DNA of 64,000 nucleotides from Pelosinus propionicus DSM 13327 (lineage in GTDB: Bacteria; Bacillota; Negativicutes; DSM-13327). Shown piece by piece: positions 1 to 9,059 of the stretch. Position 1 is the first letter of the stretch, and each line of letters starts with the position of its first letter. The notes beneath the pieces were generated by a model that saw only the letters and a list, made by a program, of their open reading frames with translations, did no database searches and was not told where the DNA came from. The position numbers and the translations under genes were made by a program. The DNA lies in NCBI RefSeq assembly GCF_900114615.1, contig NZ_FOTS01000004.1, positions 62,001-126,000 on the forward strand, given 5' to 3'.

Positions 1-98
1 AATTCGTCATGAGAGGATGATTTCCTGCTATCACAATCAATTCAATGATTCATAATTGATGTTTTTTACGATTGGAACTATTTACATAATATAAACTC

Positions 99-128
99 GA
101 ATAATCATTTTCTATTTCGCTGATACTA
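99..128 (+). promoter_or_regulatory. Probable sigma-G promoter of the SASP gene
   Basis: A GAATA element at 99-103 and a GATACTA element at 122-128 are 18 bases apart. This fits the forespore sigma-G consensus (GHATR, 17-18 bases, CATNHTA) with one mismatch in the -10. It lies about 30 bases upstream of the SASP gene, and alpha/beta SASP genes are classic sigma-G targets. The rest of 1-98 shows nothing assignable. Confidence 0.55.
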
Positions 129-159
129 TGATTACACCAACATAAGGAGGTGATTATCA

Positions 160-423
160 ATGGCCAGAAGTAGCAAACCTGTTAACCCAGGCTCTGCAAG
201 TGCCCTCGATCGTATGAAATATGAGATCGCAGGTGAACTTGGAATTGCTGATCGAGTACGTTCACAAGGCTGGGCTACCATGACTTCCGCTGACTGCGGA
301 CGTGTGGGCGGACAAATGGTTCGCAGAATGATTGAGCAATATGAATCTGGTTTAAGTGGAACTACCACTCAAGCAACCAGCGGAACATTAACTGCTCAAT
401 ATGATGCAAACAAACAGCCTTAA
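160..423 (+). CDS. Alpha/beta-type small acid-soluble spore protein (SASP)
   Basis: Alpha/beta SASPs coat forespore DNA, hold it in an A-like form, protect it from UV and are degraded by the GPR protease at germination. The 87-residue product has the family features: a KYEIAGELG segment around residues 22-30, which matches the GPR cleavage region, and a C-terminal motif with GGQMVRRMIEQYE around residues 51-63. A strong Shine-Dalgarno sequence (AAGGAGGTGATT) precedes the ATG, a sigma-G-like promoter lies upstream, and a GC-rich terminator follows directly. It is monocistronic. The gene shows that the host makes endospores. Confidence 0.95.
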   Translation: MARSSKPVNPGSASALDRMKYEIAGELGIADRVRSQGWATMTSADCGRVGGQMVRRMIEQYESGLSGTTTQATSGTLTAQYDANKQP

Positions 424-433
424 TCGTATGCAT

Positions 434-463
434 GGGCGGCTAAAAGCCGCCCTTTATTTATTT
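434..463 (+). terminator. Intrinsic terminator of the SASP gene
   Basis: GGGCGGC (434-440) pairs with GCCGCCC (446-452) across a five-base loop and is followed by a T-rich tail. It starts ten bases after the SASP stop and also separates the gene from the convergent PBP gene. Confidence 0.85.
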
Positions 464-473
464 GTTAGTATTC

Positions 474-2435
474 CTATCTTGCTTCAAAATAGACGCTAAT
501 CTCTACTCCTGCTTCTACAATTGTATTTGCCATTATACTTTGCCGTACCGCAATACCTGTCCCCACAGGAACAATTGATAATCCTGCTCGTGTTAACGCC
601 TCCCCTGCCTCACGAATACTCTTTCCAGCCACATTAGGTACTACTACCTTTCCTGGGGGCACTTGAATAGTAGGCATGGGTATCGAATTTGTTTGAATAT
701 TTTCTTTTGAAGCAGGTAATTCATTTGCCATTTGAGGATAAATATTGAGATGACGCATAATTTTACCTAGAATTTCTCCAGCAATCGGCGCTGCAATTTC
801 ACCTCCATAATAGCTTCCTTGAGGATCATCAAGGACAACTAAAATTGCAACTTGAGGATCTTCTACAGGACCAAAACCAACAAATGATGCTACATAACGT
901 CCTGCAGAATAGCCGCTGCCATCATCTTGCAGTTTTTCTGCCGTTCCTGTTTTCCCTGCAAAGCGGTACCCTTTTAAATAAGCTTTTTTACCGCCACCTT
1001 CCAATACGACCTTTTCCATTAAGCCCGTCAGGCGATTAGCTGTTTCAGGGCTAATCGCCTGACGTACTGCTTGCGTCATCCCTTCACGCTCAATAGAACC
1101 GTCCATATTTCGTACTTCTTTGATAATATGAGGCTTTAATAGTACCCCATCATTGGCAATTGCCGATACAGCTGTAATAAGCTGCAATGGTGTAACAGCG
1201 ATACTTTGTCCAATAGACATCGTCGCCACATCAGAATCTCGCATATCTTCTGGCCTAAATAACAAACCTTCTTCTTCACCGGGCAACTCAACACCTGTTG
1301 CCTTTCCAAAACCAAAGGCCTTGGCATATTCGATCAATTTATAAGCTCCCAGCCTCATACCAATCTGTACAAAAATGGTATTAATGGACTGTTCAATAAC
1401 TTGAACAAACGAAACATTGCCATAACTTTCGTCACTCCAGTTTCGAATACGCCGCCCCGATACTTCAACATAGCCGTTATCAATAAATCGTTCTTCCGGA
1501 TATAACTGCCCTTCCTGCAATGCAGCTGCAGCTACAACACTTTTAAAAGTAGATCCAGGTTCATAATTGTATGCTACTGCCCGATTCTTCCACTCCTTGA
1601 TACTATATTTGTAGAATTGGTTAGGATTATAAGTGGGTCGATTAGCCATAGCTAATATTTCTCCCGTATGGGGATTCATGACAATTACAGTTGCTCCTTG
1701 AGGGCGATTGGTGGTCATCGCCTTATCCAAGCTCTGCTCAACGATAAACTGAATGGTACTATCTAATGTAAGATATACATTTTTCCCTTGTTTAGGCGGA
1801 GCAAATGTAAAAATCGATTTAAAAATGGGGATGCCTCGGCTATCTGTATCAACAAAATGTTCCATAGAGGTCCCTTTAATGACTTTATCTAATGCCATTT
1901 CCATGCCATCTAAACCAACGTCATCTGTCCCCACAAATCCTAAAACGTGAGCAGCCAAACTATCATTAGGATAATACCGCTTACTTTCTTCCAAGAAGCC
2001 TAGACCTCTAAGGTTAGATTCTTTGATTACATTCTCTATTTGCTTTGTCACCATCGGCTCAATCATACGCTTGATCCAGATAAAACGGCCTCCTGCAGTT
2101 AACCGTTCTTTAACATCTCCAGGCGGCATTTCTAATAACGGAGCAAGCAGAGATGCTGCAAGATCCGGATCTTTAATTTCAGAAGGATCTGCATATAAGG
2201 ATTTGGTTAATCTACTGACTGCTAACTCCCGTCCGTCTCTATCATAAATCGTCCCGCGAGGCGATTGCAGCGTCTGACTATCTTTCACTTGATTTGCTAC
2301 TTTTGCTGTCATACGATCACCGTCGATGAACTGCAGCCAGCCAATACGCATTGCCAAGATAAAAATCATTATTACTAACAGAATTAAAAATGAAGCAATG
2401 CGTCGCTGCAAGATTACAGCATTCTTTTCTATCAT
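474..2435 (-). CDS. Class B penicillin-binding protein, SpoVD/FtsI family, with PASTA domain
   Basis: A peptidoglycan DD-transpeptidase anchored by an N-terminal membrane segment (about residues 12-32). The dimerisation domain follows, then the transpeptidase domain with the full active-site set: STFK (Ser295-Lys298), SIN (350-352) and KTG (495-497). A PASTA domain occupies roughly residues 593-653. The length of 653 residues fits SpoVD, which builds spore cortex, or FtsI/PbpB, which acts at the septum. A single C-terminal PASTA favours SpoVD, but sequence alone does not decide. It is not next to ftsW, which lies 11 kb away. The ATG at 2435 has a GGAAGGA site about ten bases upstream. A perfect 10-bp inverted repeat lies in its upstream region. 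Confidence 0.9.
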   Translation of the reverse strand: MIEKNAVILQRRIASFLILLVIMIFILAMRIGWLQFIDGDRMTAKVANQVKDSQTLQSPRGTIYDRDGRELAVSRLTKSLYADPSEIKDPDLAASLLAPLLEMPPGDVKERLTAGGRFIWIKRMIEPMVTKQIENVIKESNLRGLGFLEESKRYYPNDSLAAHVLGFVGTDDVGLDGMEMALDKVIKGTSMEHFVDTDSRGIPIFKSIFTFAPPKQGKNVYLTLDSTIQFIVEQSLDKAMTTNRPQGATVIVMNPHTGEILAMANRPTYNPNQFYKYSIKEWKNRAVAYNYEPGSTFKSVVAAAALQEGQLYPEERFIDNGYVEVSGRRIRNWSDESYGNVSFVQVIEQSINTIFVQIGMRLGAYKLIEYAKAFGFGKATGVELPGEEEGLLFRPEDMRDSDVATMSIGQSIAVTPLQLITAVSAIANDGVLLKPHIIKEVRNMDGSIEREGMTQAVRQAISPETANRLTGLMEKVVLEGGGKKAYLKGYRFAGKTGTAEKLQDDGSGYSAGRYVASFVGFGPVEDPQVAILVVLDDPQGSYYGGEIAAPIAGEILGKIMRHLNIYPQMANELPASKENIQTNSIPMPTIQVPPGKVVVPNVAGKSIREAGEALTRAGLSIVPVGTGIAVRQSIMANTIVEAGVEISVYFEAR

Positions 2436-2460
2436 CTATCATCAATCCTTCCTAGAACAC

Positions 2461-2500
2461 AATACTGCAATGTCTTATTATTCGTCTTATTTGCAGTATT
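2461..2500. repeat. Inverted repeat upstream of the PBP gene
   Basis: AATACTGCAA at 2461-2470 and TTGCAGTATT at 2491-2500 form perfect 10-bp arms around a 20-base AT-rich spacer, 26-65 bases upstream of the PBP start. It could be an operator or a 5' UTR stem-loop. No regulator can be assigned. Confidence 0.5.
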
Positions 2501-2535
2501 TCCCTGCAAGAAAAGGAGTTTATCACAACTGCTGC

Positions 2536-2573
2536 CAATGAAAAAAACACCTCTGCAGGTGTTTTTTTCATTG
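2536..2573 (-). terminator. Bidirectional-looking terminator after the amino-acid permease
   Basis: CAATGAAAAAAACACC and its complement ending in CATTG surround a TCTGCA loop, giving an A-rich/T-rich stem with a central GC pair block. It lies 14 bases after the permease stop on the minus strand. Confidence 0.75.
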
Positions 2574-2586
2574 CAAGGAGATCCAA

Positions 2587-3981
2587 CTATTGCTGAAGAG
2601 ATTTTCTCTCTCCATTGCCTTTATGCATGCCCGTTGCATAATACGAAGCAATGATCAAAGCAAACCAGATCGGTGCGATGTATAATGCAACACGAGTCTC
2701 AGGATTAAAAAACATAGCGATAGCAACGAATGCTAGAAAAGCTAAGCTGATCCAATTTGATACAGGTGAAAAAGGCATCGGATATTTAATTTTTGCAATT
2801 TGTTCAGGTGATAAACTATCGCGATACTTCAGTTGTATCAGCAAAATAATTGCCCATATCCAAAGGGCACCAAAAGTTGCAACACTGGTGACATACACAA
2901 ACACTTGGGCAGGAACCAGATAATTTAGCACTACGCCAATCAATAAGAAACCTGATGAAACCAAAATTCCTTTTACAGGAACATGACGATCATTTAATTT
3001 GCTAAACATTGTTGGTGCTTTACCTTGCAATGATAAATTGTAAAGCATCCTCCCTGTACTAAACAATCCACTATTACAAGAAGATAAAGCCGCTGTCAGT
3101 ACTACGAAATTGATAATACCAGCTGCAGCTCTTACTCCAAGCTTATTGAAAGTCAATACAAACGGACTGCCTATTGTACCAATTTGGTTCCAAGGATATA
3201 ACGACATGATGATCGTTAAAGAACCAACATAAAAGATGAGAATACGCCAAAAGACTTTATCAATCGCAGCTGGCAAGGACTTCTCAGGATTCTTTGCTTC
3301 ACCTGCTGTAACACCAATCAATTCAATGCCTAAGTAAGAAAACATTACCATAGTGCTTGCCATAATCATACCTTCTATACCATGAGGGAAAAAACCACCA
3401 TTAGACCAGAGGTTGGAAATGCCGATTGCCACGCCATGATTGGCAACACCGAAAGCAATCATAGCCGATCCAGCTACAATCATCGCTAAAATCGTTACTA
3501 CTTTAATCAAGGCAAACCAAAACTCAAACTCACCGAAGGCACGAACACTGGTTAAGTTAACAGCTGACATTAAAACTAACGCACATAAGGCAGGAATCCA
3601 CTGGGGCACTTCTGGCACCCAAAAGGAAAAATATACACCAACTGCCGTAATCTCTGCCATACATGTAACAACCCACATAAACCAATACGTCCACCCTGTA
3701 ATATAGCCTGTAAGAGGTCCTAAGAAAATATTAGAATGAGCACTAAAGGTACCGGAAACGGGGTATTCCACTGTTACTTCACCTAGCGCCCGCATAATAT
3801 AGAACATAATAATACCAGCCAGAAAGTATACAAGTATTAATGCCGGCCCCGCAGCTTTTATTGCAGCGCCAGCCCCAAGAAATAATCCTACACCAATCGC
3901 TCCACCTAATGCAATCAACTGAATATGACGTTCCTCTAATCCCCGGTGCAGATCTTCCTGCAATGCATTATTTTTTTCCAC
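2587..3981 (-). CDS. Amino-acid permease, APC superfamily (AAT/GABA-permease type)
   Basis: A polytopic inner-membrane amino-acid:proton symporter of 464 residues with about 12 hydrophobic segments. The N-terminus has the family signature ALGGAIGVGLFLGAG near residues 25-39, followed by the RALGEVTVEYP loop after TM2. Translation starts at GTG 3981 behind a GGGGG site. The gene lies downstream of alanine dehydrogenase on the same strand, separated by a hairpin. Alanine or another small neutral amino acid is therefore a reasonable substrate guess, but substrate specificity cannot be read from sequence in this family. Confidence 0.85.
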   Translation of the reverse strand: MEKNNALQEDLHRGLEERHIQLIALGGAIGVGLFLGAGAAIKAAGPALILVYFLAGIIMFYIMRALGEVTVEYPVSGTFSAHSNIFLGPLTGYITGWTYWFMWVVTCMAEITAVGVYFSFWVPEVPQWIPALCALVLMSAVNLTSVRAFGEFEFWFALIKVVTILAMIVAGSAMIAFGVANHGVAIGISNLWSNGGFFPHGIEGMIMASTMVMFSYLGIELIGVTAGEAKNPEKSLPAAIDKVFWRILIFYVGSLTIIMSLYPWNQIGTIGSPFVLTFNKLGVRAAAGIINFVVLTAALSSCNSGLFSTGRMLYNLSLQGKAPTMFSKLNDRHVPVKGILVSSGFLLIGVVLNYLVPAQVFVYVTSVATFGALWIWAIILLIQLKYRDSLSPEQIAKIKYPMPFSPVSNWISLAFLAFVAIAMFFNPETRVALYIAPIWFALIIASYYATGMHKGNGERKSLQQ

Positions 3982-4148
3982 AAATTTTCCCCCTCATATA
4001 GTAAATTTGGGATTACAGCAATTTATCTACAACCACCTCCCTCTAAGCAAATGTCTTCATATACTGTCACTCATCAATCTAGAGTAATTTTAATCATGTA
4101 ACCATGTAATTATTCAATATATTCAGATAATTTTATTTTATATTATAC

Positions 4149-4191
4149 GCAAAAAGCATACTCTTTGCACCGATGTGAGTATGCTTTTTGC
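4149..4191 (-). terminator. Hairpin between ald and the permease
   Basis: Perfect 15-bp arms (GCAAAAAGCATACTC at 4149-4163 and its complement at 4177-4191) enclose a 13-base loop, 56 bases after the ald stop. There is no clear external U tract, so it may terminate partially or protect the ald mRNA 3' end. The rest of 3982-4246 shows nothing else. Confidence 0.6.
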
Positions 4192-4246
4192 AGCTTTACT
4201 AAAGGATGTTTAATTGATAATAAAAATTTGGTCTTTCGACAAACTG

Positions 4247-5365
4247 TTAGCTTAATACAGCTGTTACAGGAGTATAAGGTAAATTCTGATCATCAGCTAC
4301 AGCCTTAAATGTTACTTTTCCATCATAAACATTAAGCCCTCTTGCTAATCCAGCATCATCAATAAGAGCTTGCTTCCAGCCTTTATTAGCAATCTGCAGC
4401 GCATATGGCAATGTTGAATTTGTTAAAGCCAAGGTGGAAGTACGAGCAACTGCTCCCGGCATATTGGCTACAGAGTAATGAATTACACCATGTTTAGTAT
4501 AGGTAGGTTCGCTATGCGTGGTAATTCGATCAATCGTAGACACGGATCCGCCTTGATCAATGGCCACATCTACAATAACAGAACCAGCTTCCATGGTTTT
4601 TACCATATCCTCGCTTACAAGCTTAGGAGCCTTTGCACCAGGGATGAGCACAGCTCCCACTAAAAGATCTGCTTGTTTTACCCATTTTGCAATATTATAG
4701 CTATTTGACATGACAGTAGTTACTCTACCACCAAAAATATCATCTAAATAAGCAAGACGCTCTGTGGACTTATCGAGAATCGTAACACGTGCGCCCATAC
4801 CAACAGCCATCTTAGCTGCATTTGTGCCTACAATGCCGCCACCAACAATTACGACTTGGCCTGATTCTACCCCAGGTACACCACCTAGAAGAATCCCTTT
4901 ACCACCCCAAGGTTTTTCTAAGAACTGCGCACCAATTTGTACTGCCATGCGACCCGCTACTTCGCTCATTGGTGATAATAACGGCAATGAATTATTCCGA
5001 CCTACAATGGTTTCATAGGCAATGCCAATCACTTTTTTCTCTAACAATGCTTTTGTCAGTTCTGGCTCAGGTGCTAAATGTAAGTATGTAAATAATATTT
5101 GTCCTTCATGAAATAACTCATATTCTGGCATCAGAGGTTCTTTTACTTTAATAATCATTTCTGAAGTATCAAATAATTCTTTTTTATCAGCAATAATGGT
5201 CGCTCCCACTTGCGCATAGCTTTCATCAGAAAAACCACTACCAATACCTGCATTTTTTTCAATTAAGACAGTATGCCCTGCTCTGCAAAGATCTTCTGCT
5301 CCCGCCGGAGTCAGTCCTACGCGGTTTTCATTGTTTTTAATCTCTTTTGCTACGCCAATAATCAT
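4247..5365 (-). CDS. ald: Alanine dehydrogenase
   Basis: NAD-dependent L-alanine dehydrogenase interconverts alanine and pyruvate plus ammonia in the cytoplasm. The 372-residue length is standard. Visible family features are the N-terminal [14 protein letters not shown] segment that carries the substrate arginine, the substrate lysine and catalytic histidine regions (KVKEP with Lys75; YLHLAPEP with His96), and the NAD-binding [14 protein letters not shown] loop near residues 172-185. An ATG at 5365 follows GGAGGAG. The gene has its own sigma-54 promoter and an upstream repeat cluster, and the sigma-54 activator gene lies directly upstream. Alanine catabolism is therefore probably induced through that activator. 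Confidence 0.96.
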   Translation of the reverse strand: MIIGVAKEIKNNENRVGLTPAGAEDLCRAGHTVLIEKNAGIGSGFSDESYAQVGATIIADKKELFDTSEMIIKVKEPLMPEYELFHEGQILFTYLHLAPEPELTKALLEKKVIGIAYETIVGRNNSLPLLSPMSEVAGRMAVQIGAQFLEKPWGGKGILLGGVPGVESGQVVIVGGGIVGTNAAKMAVGMGARVTILDKSTERLAYLDDIFGGRVTTVMSNSYNIAKWVKQADLLVGAVLIPGAKAPKLVSEDMVKTMEAGSVIVDVAIDQGGSVSTIDRITTHSEPTYTKHGVIHYSVANMPGAVARTSTLALTNSTLPYALQIANKGWKQALIDDAGLARGLNVYDGKVTFKAVADDQNLPYTPVTAVLS

Positions 5366-5440
5366 AATAAATCTCCTCCATTTTCGTTATACTACTTTGG
5401 CAATATATAAATACATTATTAGTATTATGATTCATTATAA

Positions 5441-5456
5441 TGCAAGAAGTATGCCA
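5441..5456 (-). promoter_or_regulatory. Sigma-54 (RpoN) promoter of ald
   Basis: Read on the minus strand the site is TGGCATA-CTTC-TTGCA. It matches the -24/-12 consensus (TGGCAYR-N4-TTGCW) at every position, with the GG and GC exactly spaced. Transcription would start near 5429, about 65 bases before the ald ATG. Confidence 0.88.
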
Positions 5457-5576
5457 CATAGAGAATTTCTATGATACATCAGCCACTCTAGCGAACAAAT
5501 ATAAGGTTTTTTTTATTTCACTTATAGAATAAACAGATTTTCTAACCTCATTCTTCAAACAAATCTATAATTAGTC

Positions 5577-5646
5577 AATTCAAAATGGAACGATTAATTT
5601 CCACAATAGATTCCATTGTTACGAATAGGTTCCATTTTATTGAATT
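5577..5646. promoter_or_regulatory. Upstream activator repeats (enhancer-like) for ald
   Basis: A 70-bp block holds four TGGAA/TTCCA half-sites (5586-5590, 5599-5603, 5611-5615, 5630-5634) inside a large imperfect inverted repeat whose ends read AATTCAAAATGGAAC and GTTCCATTTTATTGAATT. It sits 120-205 bases upstream of the sigma-54 promoter, where bacterial enhancers usually lie, and next to the activator gene. Binding by that activator is inferred. Confidence 0.6.
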
Positions 5647-5666
5647 AAAATACATAAATTTCCAGT

Positions 5667-7217
5667 TCAGTCGAGTGAAAAGTCATATTTTCGTAATTTT
5701 TTTAATACCGCAGTATGAGATAACCCTAGTACTGCACCCATACGTCTCGAAGAGCGAAATCGGCGAAGAGTTTCTTTTAATATAACGACTTCCACTTCTG
5801 CCAGTCGTTCCTCTAGTGTTTGATATTTTTCAAATTGCACGCTAGGCGGTGCTGTCTGGGAACCAGATAATCGTCCTAAAAAGATATGTTCTGGCTGCAC
5901 TAACGTTCCATCAACTAAGTTTACGGATCTTTCAATACTATTTTTTAATTCCCGTACATTGCCTGGCCAATTATAATCCTGCAGCCGCTGCAATGCAGCA
6001 GCAGAAAAACCTTGAACAGGATTATGTAATTTCTCAGCAAAATGTTTTAAAAAGAGTTCCCCTAATAGCTGGATGTCTTCAAATCGCTCTCTAAGGGGAG
6101 GTATTAAGAGAGGAATAACATTTAAGCGATAATATAAATCTTCTCGAAAAATTTTATCTGCAACCATATCTTCTAAATTACGGTTGGTTGCCGCAATAAT
6201 ACGTACATCAACAGCCACTTCTTTCGTACTGCCCACACGCCTTACTCGCTTCTCCTGCAATACCCGCAGTAGTTTAACTTGAAGATGGGCAGAGACTTCT
6301 CCCACCTCATCTAGAAATAATGTGCCGCCATTGGCAAGTTCGAACATTCCTGGCTTTCCTCCCTTGGCAGCACCTGTAAAAGCTCCTCGGGCGTATCCAA
6401 AAAGCTCACTTTCCAGTAGAGTCTCAGGGATCGCAGCACAGTTAATCGGCACAAATGCCGCGCCAGCTCTTGTTGATGAGCTGTGCAAAGCTCTGGCAAA
6501 TAGCTCTTTACCAGTTCCTGTTTCTCCACGGATTAATACGGTAGAATCACTCGCGGCATATCTCCGTGCCTGATTGACTACCTGCCTCATGACAGCACTG
6601 GCATAAGGAATATCCGCAAATGTCATGGGCAAAGAGGCTGTCATATTATTCATTAAACTTCTTACTTCTTGAGTATCGCGGATTAAGGCAACCACACCAA
6701 CAACTTCATTATCATTATTCTTTAGAGGAATTGTACTAACTACACAATAACTATTACCCCCATCAATATATACTTCTCGATTATGATATTGACAGCCTGT
6801 CTGAAGTGTTTCCTGTATTAGTAAATTCTTAAACAAGGCAGCTTCTAAGGGTTTGCCGATTACTTTTTTTACAGGCAAATTCAAAATCCGAGCCGCTGCT
6901 GGATTGTATTGTGTAATAAGTCCATCAGGATTAACAGATAAAATCCCATCATGCACTGATGTTAAAATTGCATCGAGCTGCTCAGCTCGTTCTTTACAAG
7001 GCATGGCAGAGATCTCATCAATCTTTTGAATGCCAGTAATCCGGGATAACTCAGCAATGCAGTCCTTGCATTGCTGTATCGGTACGCTTTGACATTCCAA
7101 ATAAATTTTATTCTTCTCAACTTCCATAGATACGATATTCATTCTACGTTTTGCCAGGATAGCGGTAATATCATGAACAACTCCGATACGATCGATGTAT
7201 AATATTCGCAAATACAT
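5667..7217 (-). CDS. Sigma-54-dependent activator with ACT and PAS domains (TyrR-like)
   Basis: An enhancer-binding protein of 516 residues that activates RpoN polymerase by ATP hydrolysis. Domains in order: an ACT amino-acid-binding domain (about 1-72), a PAS domain (about 78-180), the AAA+ domain with Walker A GETGTGKE (231-238), an intact GAFTGA loop (278-283) and Walker B FLDE (301-304), and a C-terminal Fis/TyrR-type helix-turn-helix (about 488-514). The ACT domain suggests that an amino acid is the effector. The gene sits upstream of ald on the same strand, and the repeats plus sigma-54 promoter lie between them, so alanine sensing is the simplest inference. The ATG follows GAGGAG. Confidence 0.9.
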   Translation of the reverse strand: MYLRILYIDRIGVVHDITAILAKRRMNIVSMEVEKNKIYLECQSVPIQQCKDCIAELSRITGIQKIDEISAMPCKERAEQLDAILTSVHDGILSVNPDGLITQYNPAAARILNLPVKKVIGKPLEAALFKNLLIQETLQTGCQYHNREVYIDGGNSYCVVSTIPLKNNDNEVVGVVALIRDTQEVRSLMNNMTASLPMTFADIPYASAVMRQVVNQARRYAASDSTVLIRGETGTGKELFARALHSSSTRAGAAFVPINCAAIPETLLESELFGYARGAFTGAAKGGKPGMFELANGGTLFLDEVGEVSAHLQVKLLRVLQEKRVRRVGSTKEVAVDVRIIAATNRNLEDMVADKIFREDLYYRLNVIPLLIPPLRERFEDIQLLGELFLKHFAEKLHNPVQGFSAAALQRLQDYNWPGNVRELKNSIERSVNLVDGTLVQPEHIFLGRLSGSQTAPPSVQFEKYQTLEERLAEVEVVILKETLRRFRSSRRMGAVLGLSHTAVLKKLRKYDFSLD

Positions 7218-7264
7218 CTTTTACACGCTCCTCTTATCCTTATCAGGATTTCTTCATCCAAATA

Positions 7265-7312
7265 AGGTCAACAAAACCAGCTGGCGTAAAACCAACTGAA
7301 TCTTGTTGACCT
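7265..7312. repeat. Inverted repeat upstream of the ACT-PAS activator gene
   Basis: AGGTCAACAA at 7265-7274 and TTGTTGACCT at 7303-7312 are perfect 10-bp arms 28 bases apart, ending 48 bases upstream of the activator start. It could be an autoregulatory operator or a transcript 3' hairpin for the 53-aa gene. There is no U tract. Confidence 0.45.
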
Positions 7313-7400
7313 CATTGTACAACTTTGTATATTACTTCTTCAAACTAAATTTATTTTCCTGCTGAGGCTGGATGATTGTGATGAAAAAGCTCGTAAACCC

Positions 7401-7562
7401 CTATCCTTTAAATCCCACTGGCTTTACAGGTGAATTACCCAAGATTTTTGCTAACACATCTTTAAACTCTTCCTGCTGTTTTTTTTTCATTCCGTCCCTG
7501 GATTGCGGATTGTCATGCTTTTGGAAATCAATTGGATAAACCCTTGATACCTTAGTAATCAT
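7401..7562 (-). CDS. Small hypothetical protein, 53 aa
   Basis: An ATG at 7562 follows an AAGGAGGG ribosome-binding site, and the frame runs 53 codons to TAG. The product starts MITKVSRVYPIDFQ, has a lysine-rich middle (MKKKQQEE) and ends NSPVKPVGFKG. No membrane segment or cysteine is present, and I do not recognise a family. The strong Shine-Dalgarno site and the position in an otherwise empty gap between two leftward genes support it as real. Confidence 0.65.
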   Translation of the reverse strand: MITKVSRVYPIDFQKHDNPQSRDGMKKKQQEEFKDVLAKILGNSPVKPVGFKG

Positions 7563-7725
7563 TCGAACCGCCCTCCTTACTTCTTCTATATTAAATATAT
7601 CGAAATAAAATAGGCTTTCCTTAACTTAATTTGTTATTTTTTTCCATATTGTATTTCATAGCAACCAGATATATAAGATCGGTTAAGCATAAGAATGAAG
7701 AGATTTTACTATAACTCTCAACTAC

Positions 7726-8994
7726 TTATTCATATAAATAGTATTTTTTAGACATCGCCTTAAACTGATTTGTTTCTTTCTCCCATAAGCTATATAACTC
7801 ATTCAAAGTATATGTCCCTTTTCTAACATCGTCGTCACCCGTAATCAAATCAATCGAGCTTTCATTTTTTCCATTACGCGTAAAAGAAAATCTATCACCG
7901 CTCATTTCTTGTATCGTATATAGTAAGCTGATACCTGTTTTTACAGGCAGGAATGTACTTTTATCAATCACATGCAGCTGTACGCCTGCACATGGCTCAT
8001 TTTGATATAATCCAAAATTGGGAGTAAAGTAAACAGGACGAAAGATTACTCCAGGCAACTGCAGTGCTGTCATTTTTGCTGCCAAATCATATGCATTGAT
8101 CCATGGTGCCCCAACAAATTCAAAAGGTCTTGTTGTTCCTACACCTTCTGAGATATTAGTACCACCAAAAATACCTGTTCCTGGATATACAATCGCTGTA
8201 TCAGGGGTAGGAATATTGGGAGATGTCATTACCCAAGGTAAGTGGGTTTCTTCAAAATTCATTTTTCTTTGCCAGCCTGTCATTTCAATAACCACCAAGT
8301 CACAGCCGATACCAAACTCCGCATTGAACAGCCTAGCCAGCTCTCCTACCGTCATGCCATGCCTTGTTGGGATCGGATACATTCCAATAAAGGATTCAAA
8401 ACCAGGCTTTACTAAATTTCCTTCAACCATTGCCCCGCCGATAGGATTAGGCCTGTCAAAGATCACCATCGTTTTTCCTAACTCTTTACAGGCCTGCATT
8501 GCATAAGCCATTGTATAAATATAAGTATAAGAACGCGCCCCTACATCCTGTATGTCAAAAACCAATACATCAATATCTGCCAACATCTCCGGGGTAGGTT
8601 TTTTCGTTGCACCATATAAACTATAAATAGGCAGTTTGGTCTTTTCATCAACACTAGTATTCACAGAGTCTCCAGCTTTGACAGCACCACGAATGCCATG
8701 TTCTGGAGAAAACAAGGCAACTAAATTTGTTTTTTCATGCAGAACGTCCACTGAACTCTGAAAAGAGCTATTCATTCCTGTAGAGTTTGTAATTAAACCA
8801 ACTCGCTTTCCTGTAAAAATGTGTAAATACTCATCGATTCGGTCAATGCCTAATCGCACTGGGGCAGATTGGTTAGTTTCTAGGTTATTCTTTTGCCTTG
8901 CTTGCTTCTTTGTCTCACCAATGCTTAAAAGGTTTGCCATACCTATAACAAATACCATGAATAATAGTATTCCTTTTGCGATATTACGATTCAT
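7726..8994 (-). CDS. NamZ/YbbC-like exo-beta-N-acetylmuramidase (DUF1343), secreted
   Basis: DUF1343 proteins such as B. subtilis NamZ remove N-acetylmuramic acid from the non-reducing end of peptidoglycan fragments in muropeptide recycling. This 422-residue protein has a hydrophobic N-terminal signal or anchor (about residues 5-25), then the family blocks RVGLITNSTG, FSPEHGIRG, the RPNPIGG loop and the EGVGTTRPFE segment. The ATG at 8994 is chosen because GGAGGTA lies eight bases upstream; an in-frame ATG five codons earlier lies inside that ribosome-binding site. No transporter or kinase for MurNAc lies nearby. Confidence 0.85.
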   Translation of the reverse strand: MNRNIAKGILLFMVFVIGMANLLSIGETKKQARQKNNLETNQSAPVRLGIDRIDEYLHIFTGKRVGLITNSTGMNSSFQSSVDVLHEKTNLVALFSPEHGIRGAVKAGDSVNTSVDEKTKLPIYSLYGATKKPTPEMLADIDVLVFDIQDVGARSYTYIYTMAYAMQACKELGKTMVIFDRPNPIGGAMVEGNLVKPGFESFIGMYPIPTRHGMTVGELARLFNAEFGIGCDLVVIEMTGWQRKMNFEETHLPWVMTSPNIPTPDTAIVYPGTGIFGGTNISEGVGTTRPFEFVGAPWINAYDLAAKMTALQLPGVIFRPVYFTPNFGLYQNEPCAGVQLHVIDKSTFLPVKTGISLLYTIQEMSGDRFSFTRNGKNESSIDLITGDDDVRKGTYTLNELYSLWEKETNQFKAMSKKYYLYE

Positions 8995-9011
8995 CCGTTT
9001 TACCTCCATTC

Positions 9012-9053
9012 AAAAAAAGAGCCCGCGAGCTGCGTTTGCTCGAAGGCTGTCTC
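9012..9053 (-). terminator. Terminator of the Rossmann-MCP gene
   Basis: On the minus strand a stem (GAG, AGCC and CGAGC paired with GCTCG, GGCT and CTC) is followed by seven Ts. It sits between the Rossmann-MCP stop and the ribosome-binding site of the muramidase gene. Confidence 0.7.
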
Positions 9054-9059
9054 ATTCAC

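Noticed and set aside
8096-8506. 136-codon frame on the plus strand
   Set aside because: Lies wholly inside the muramidase gene on the opposite strand; proline-rich antisense composition.
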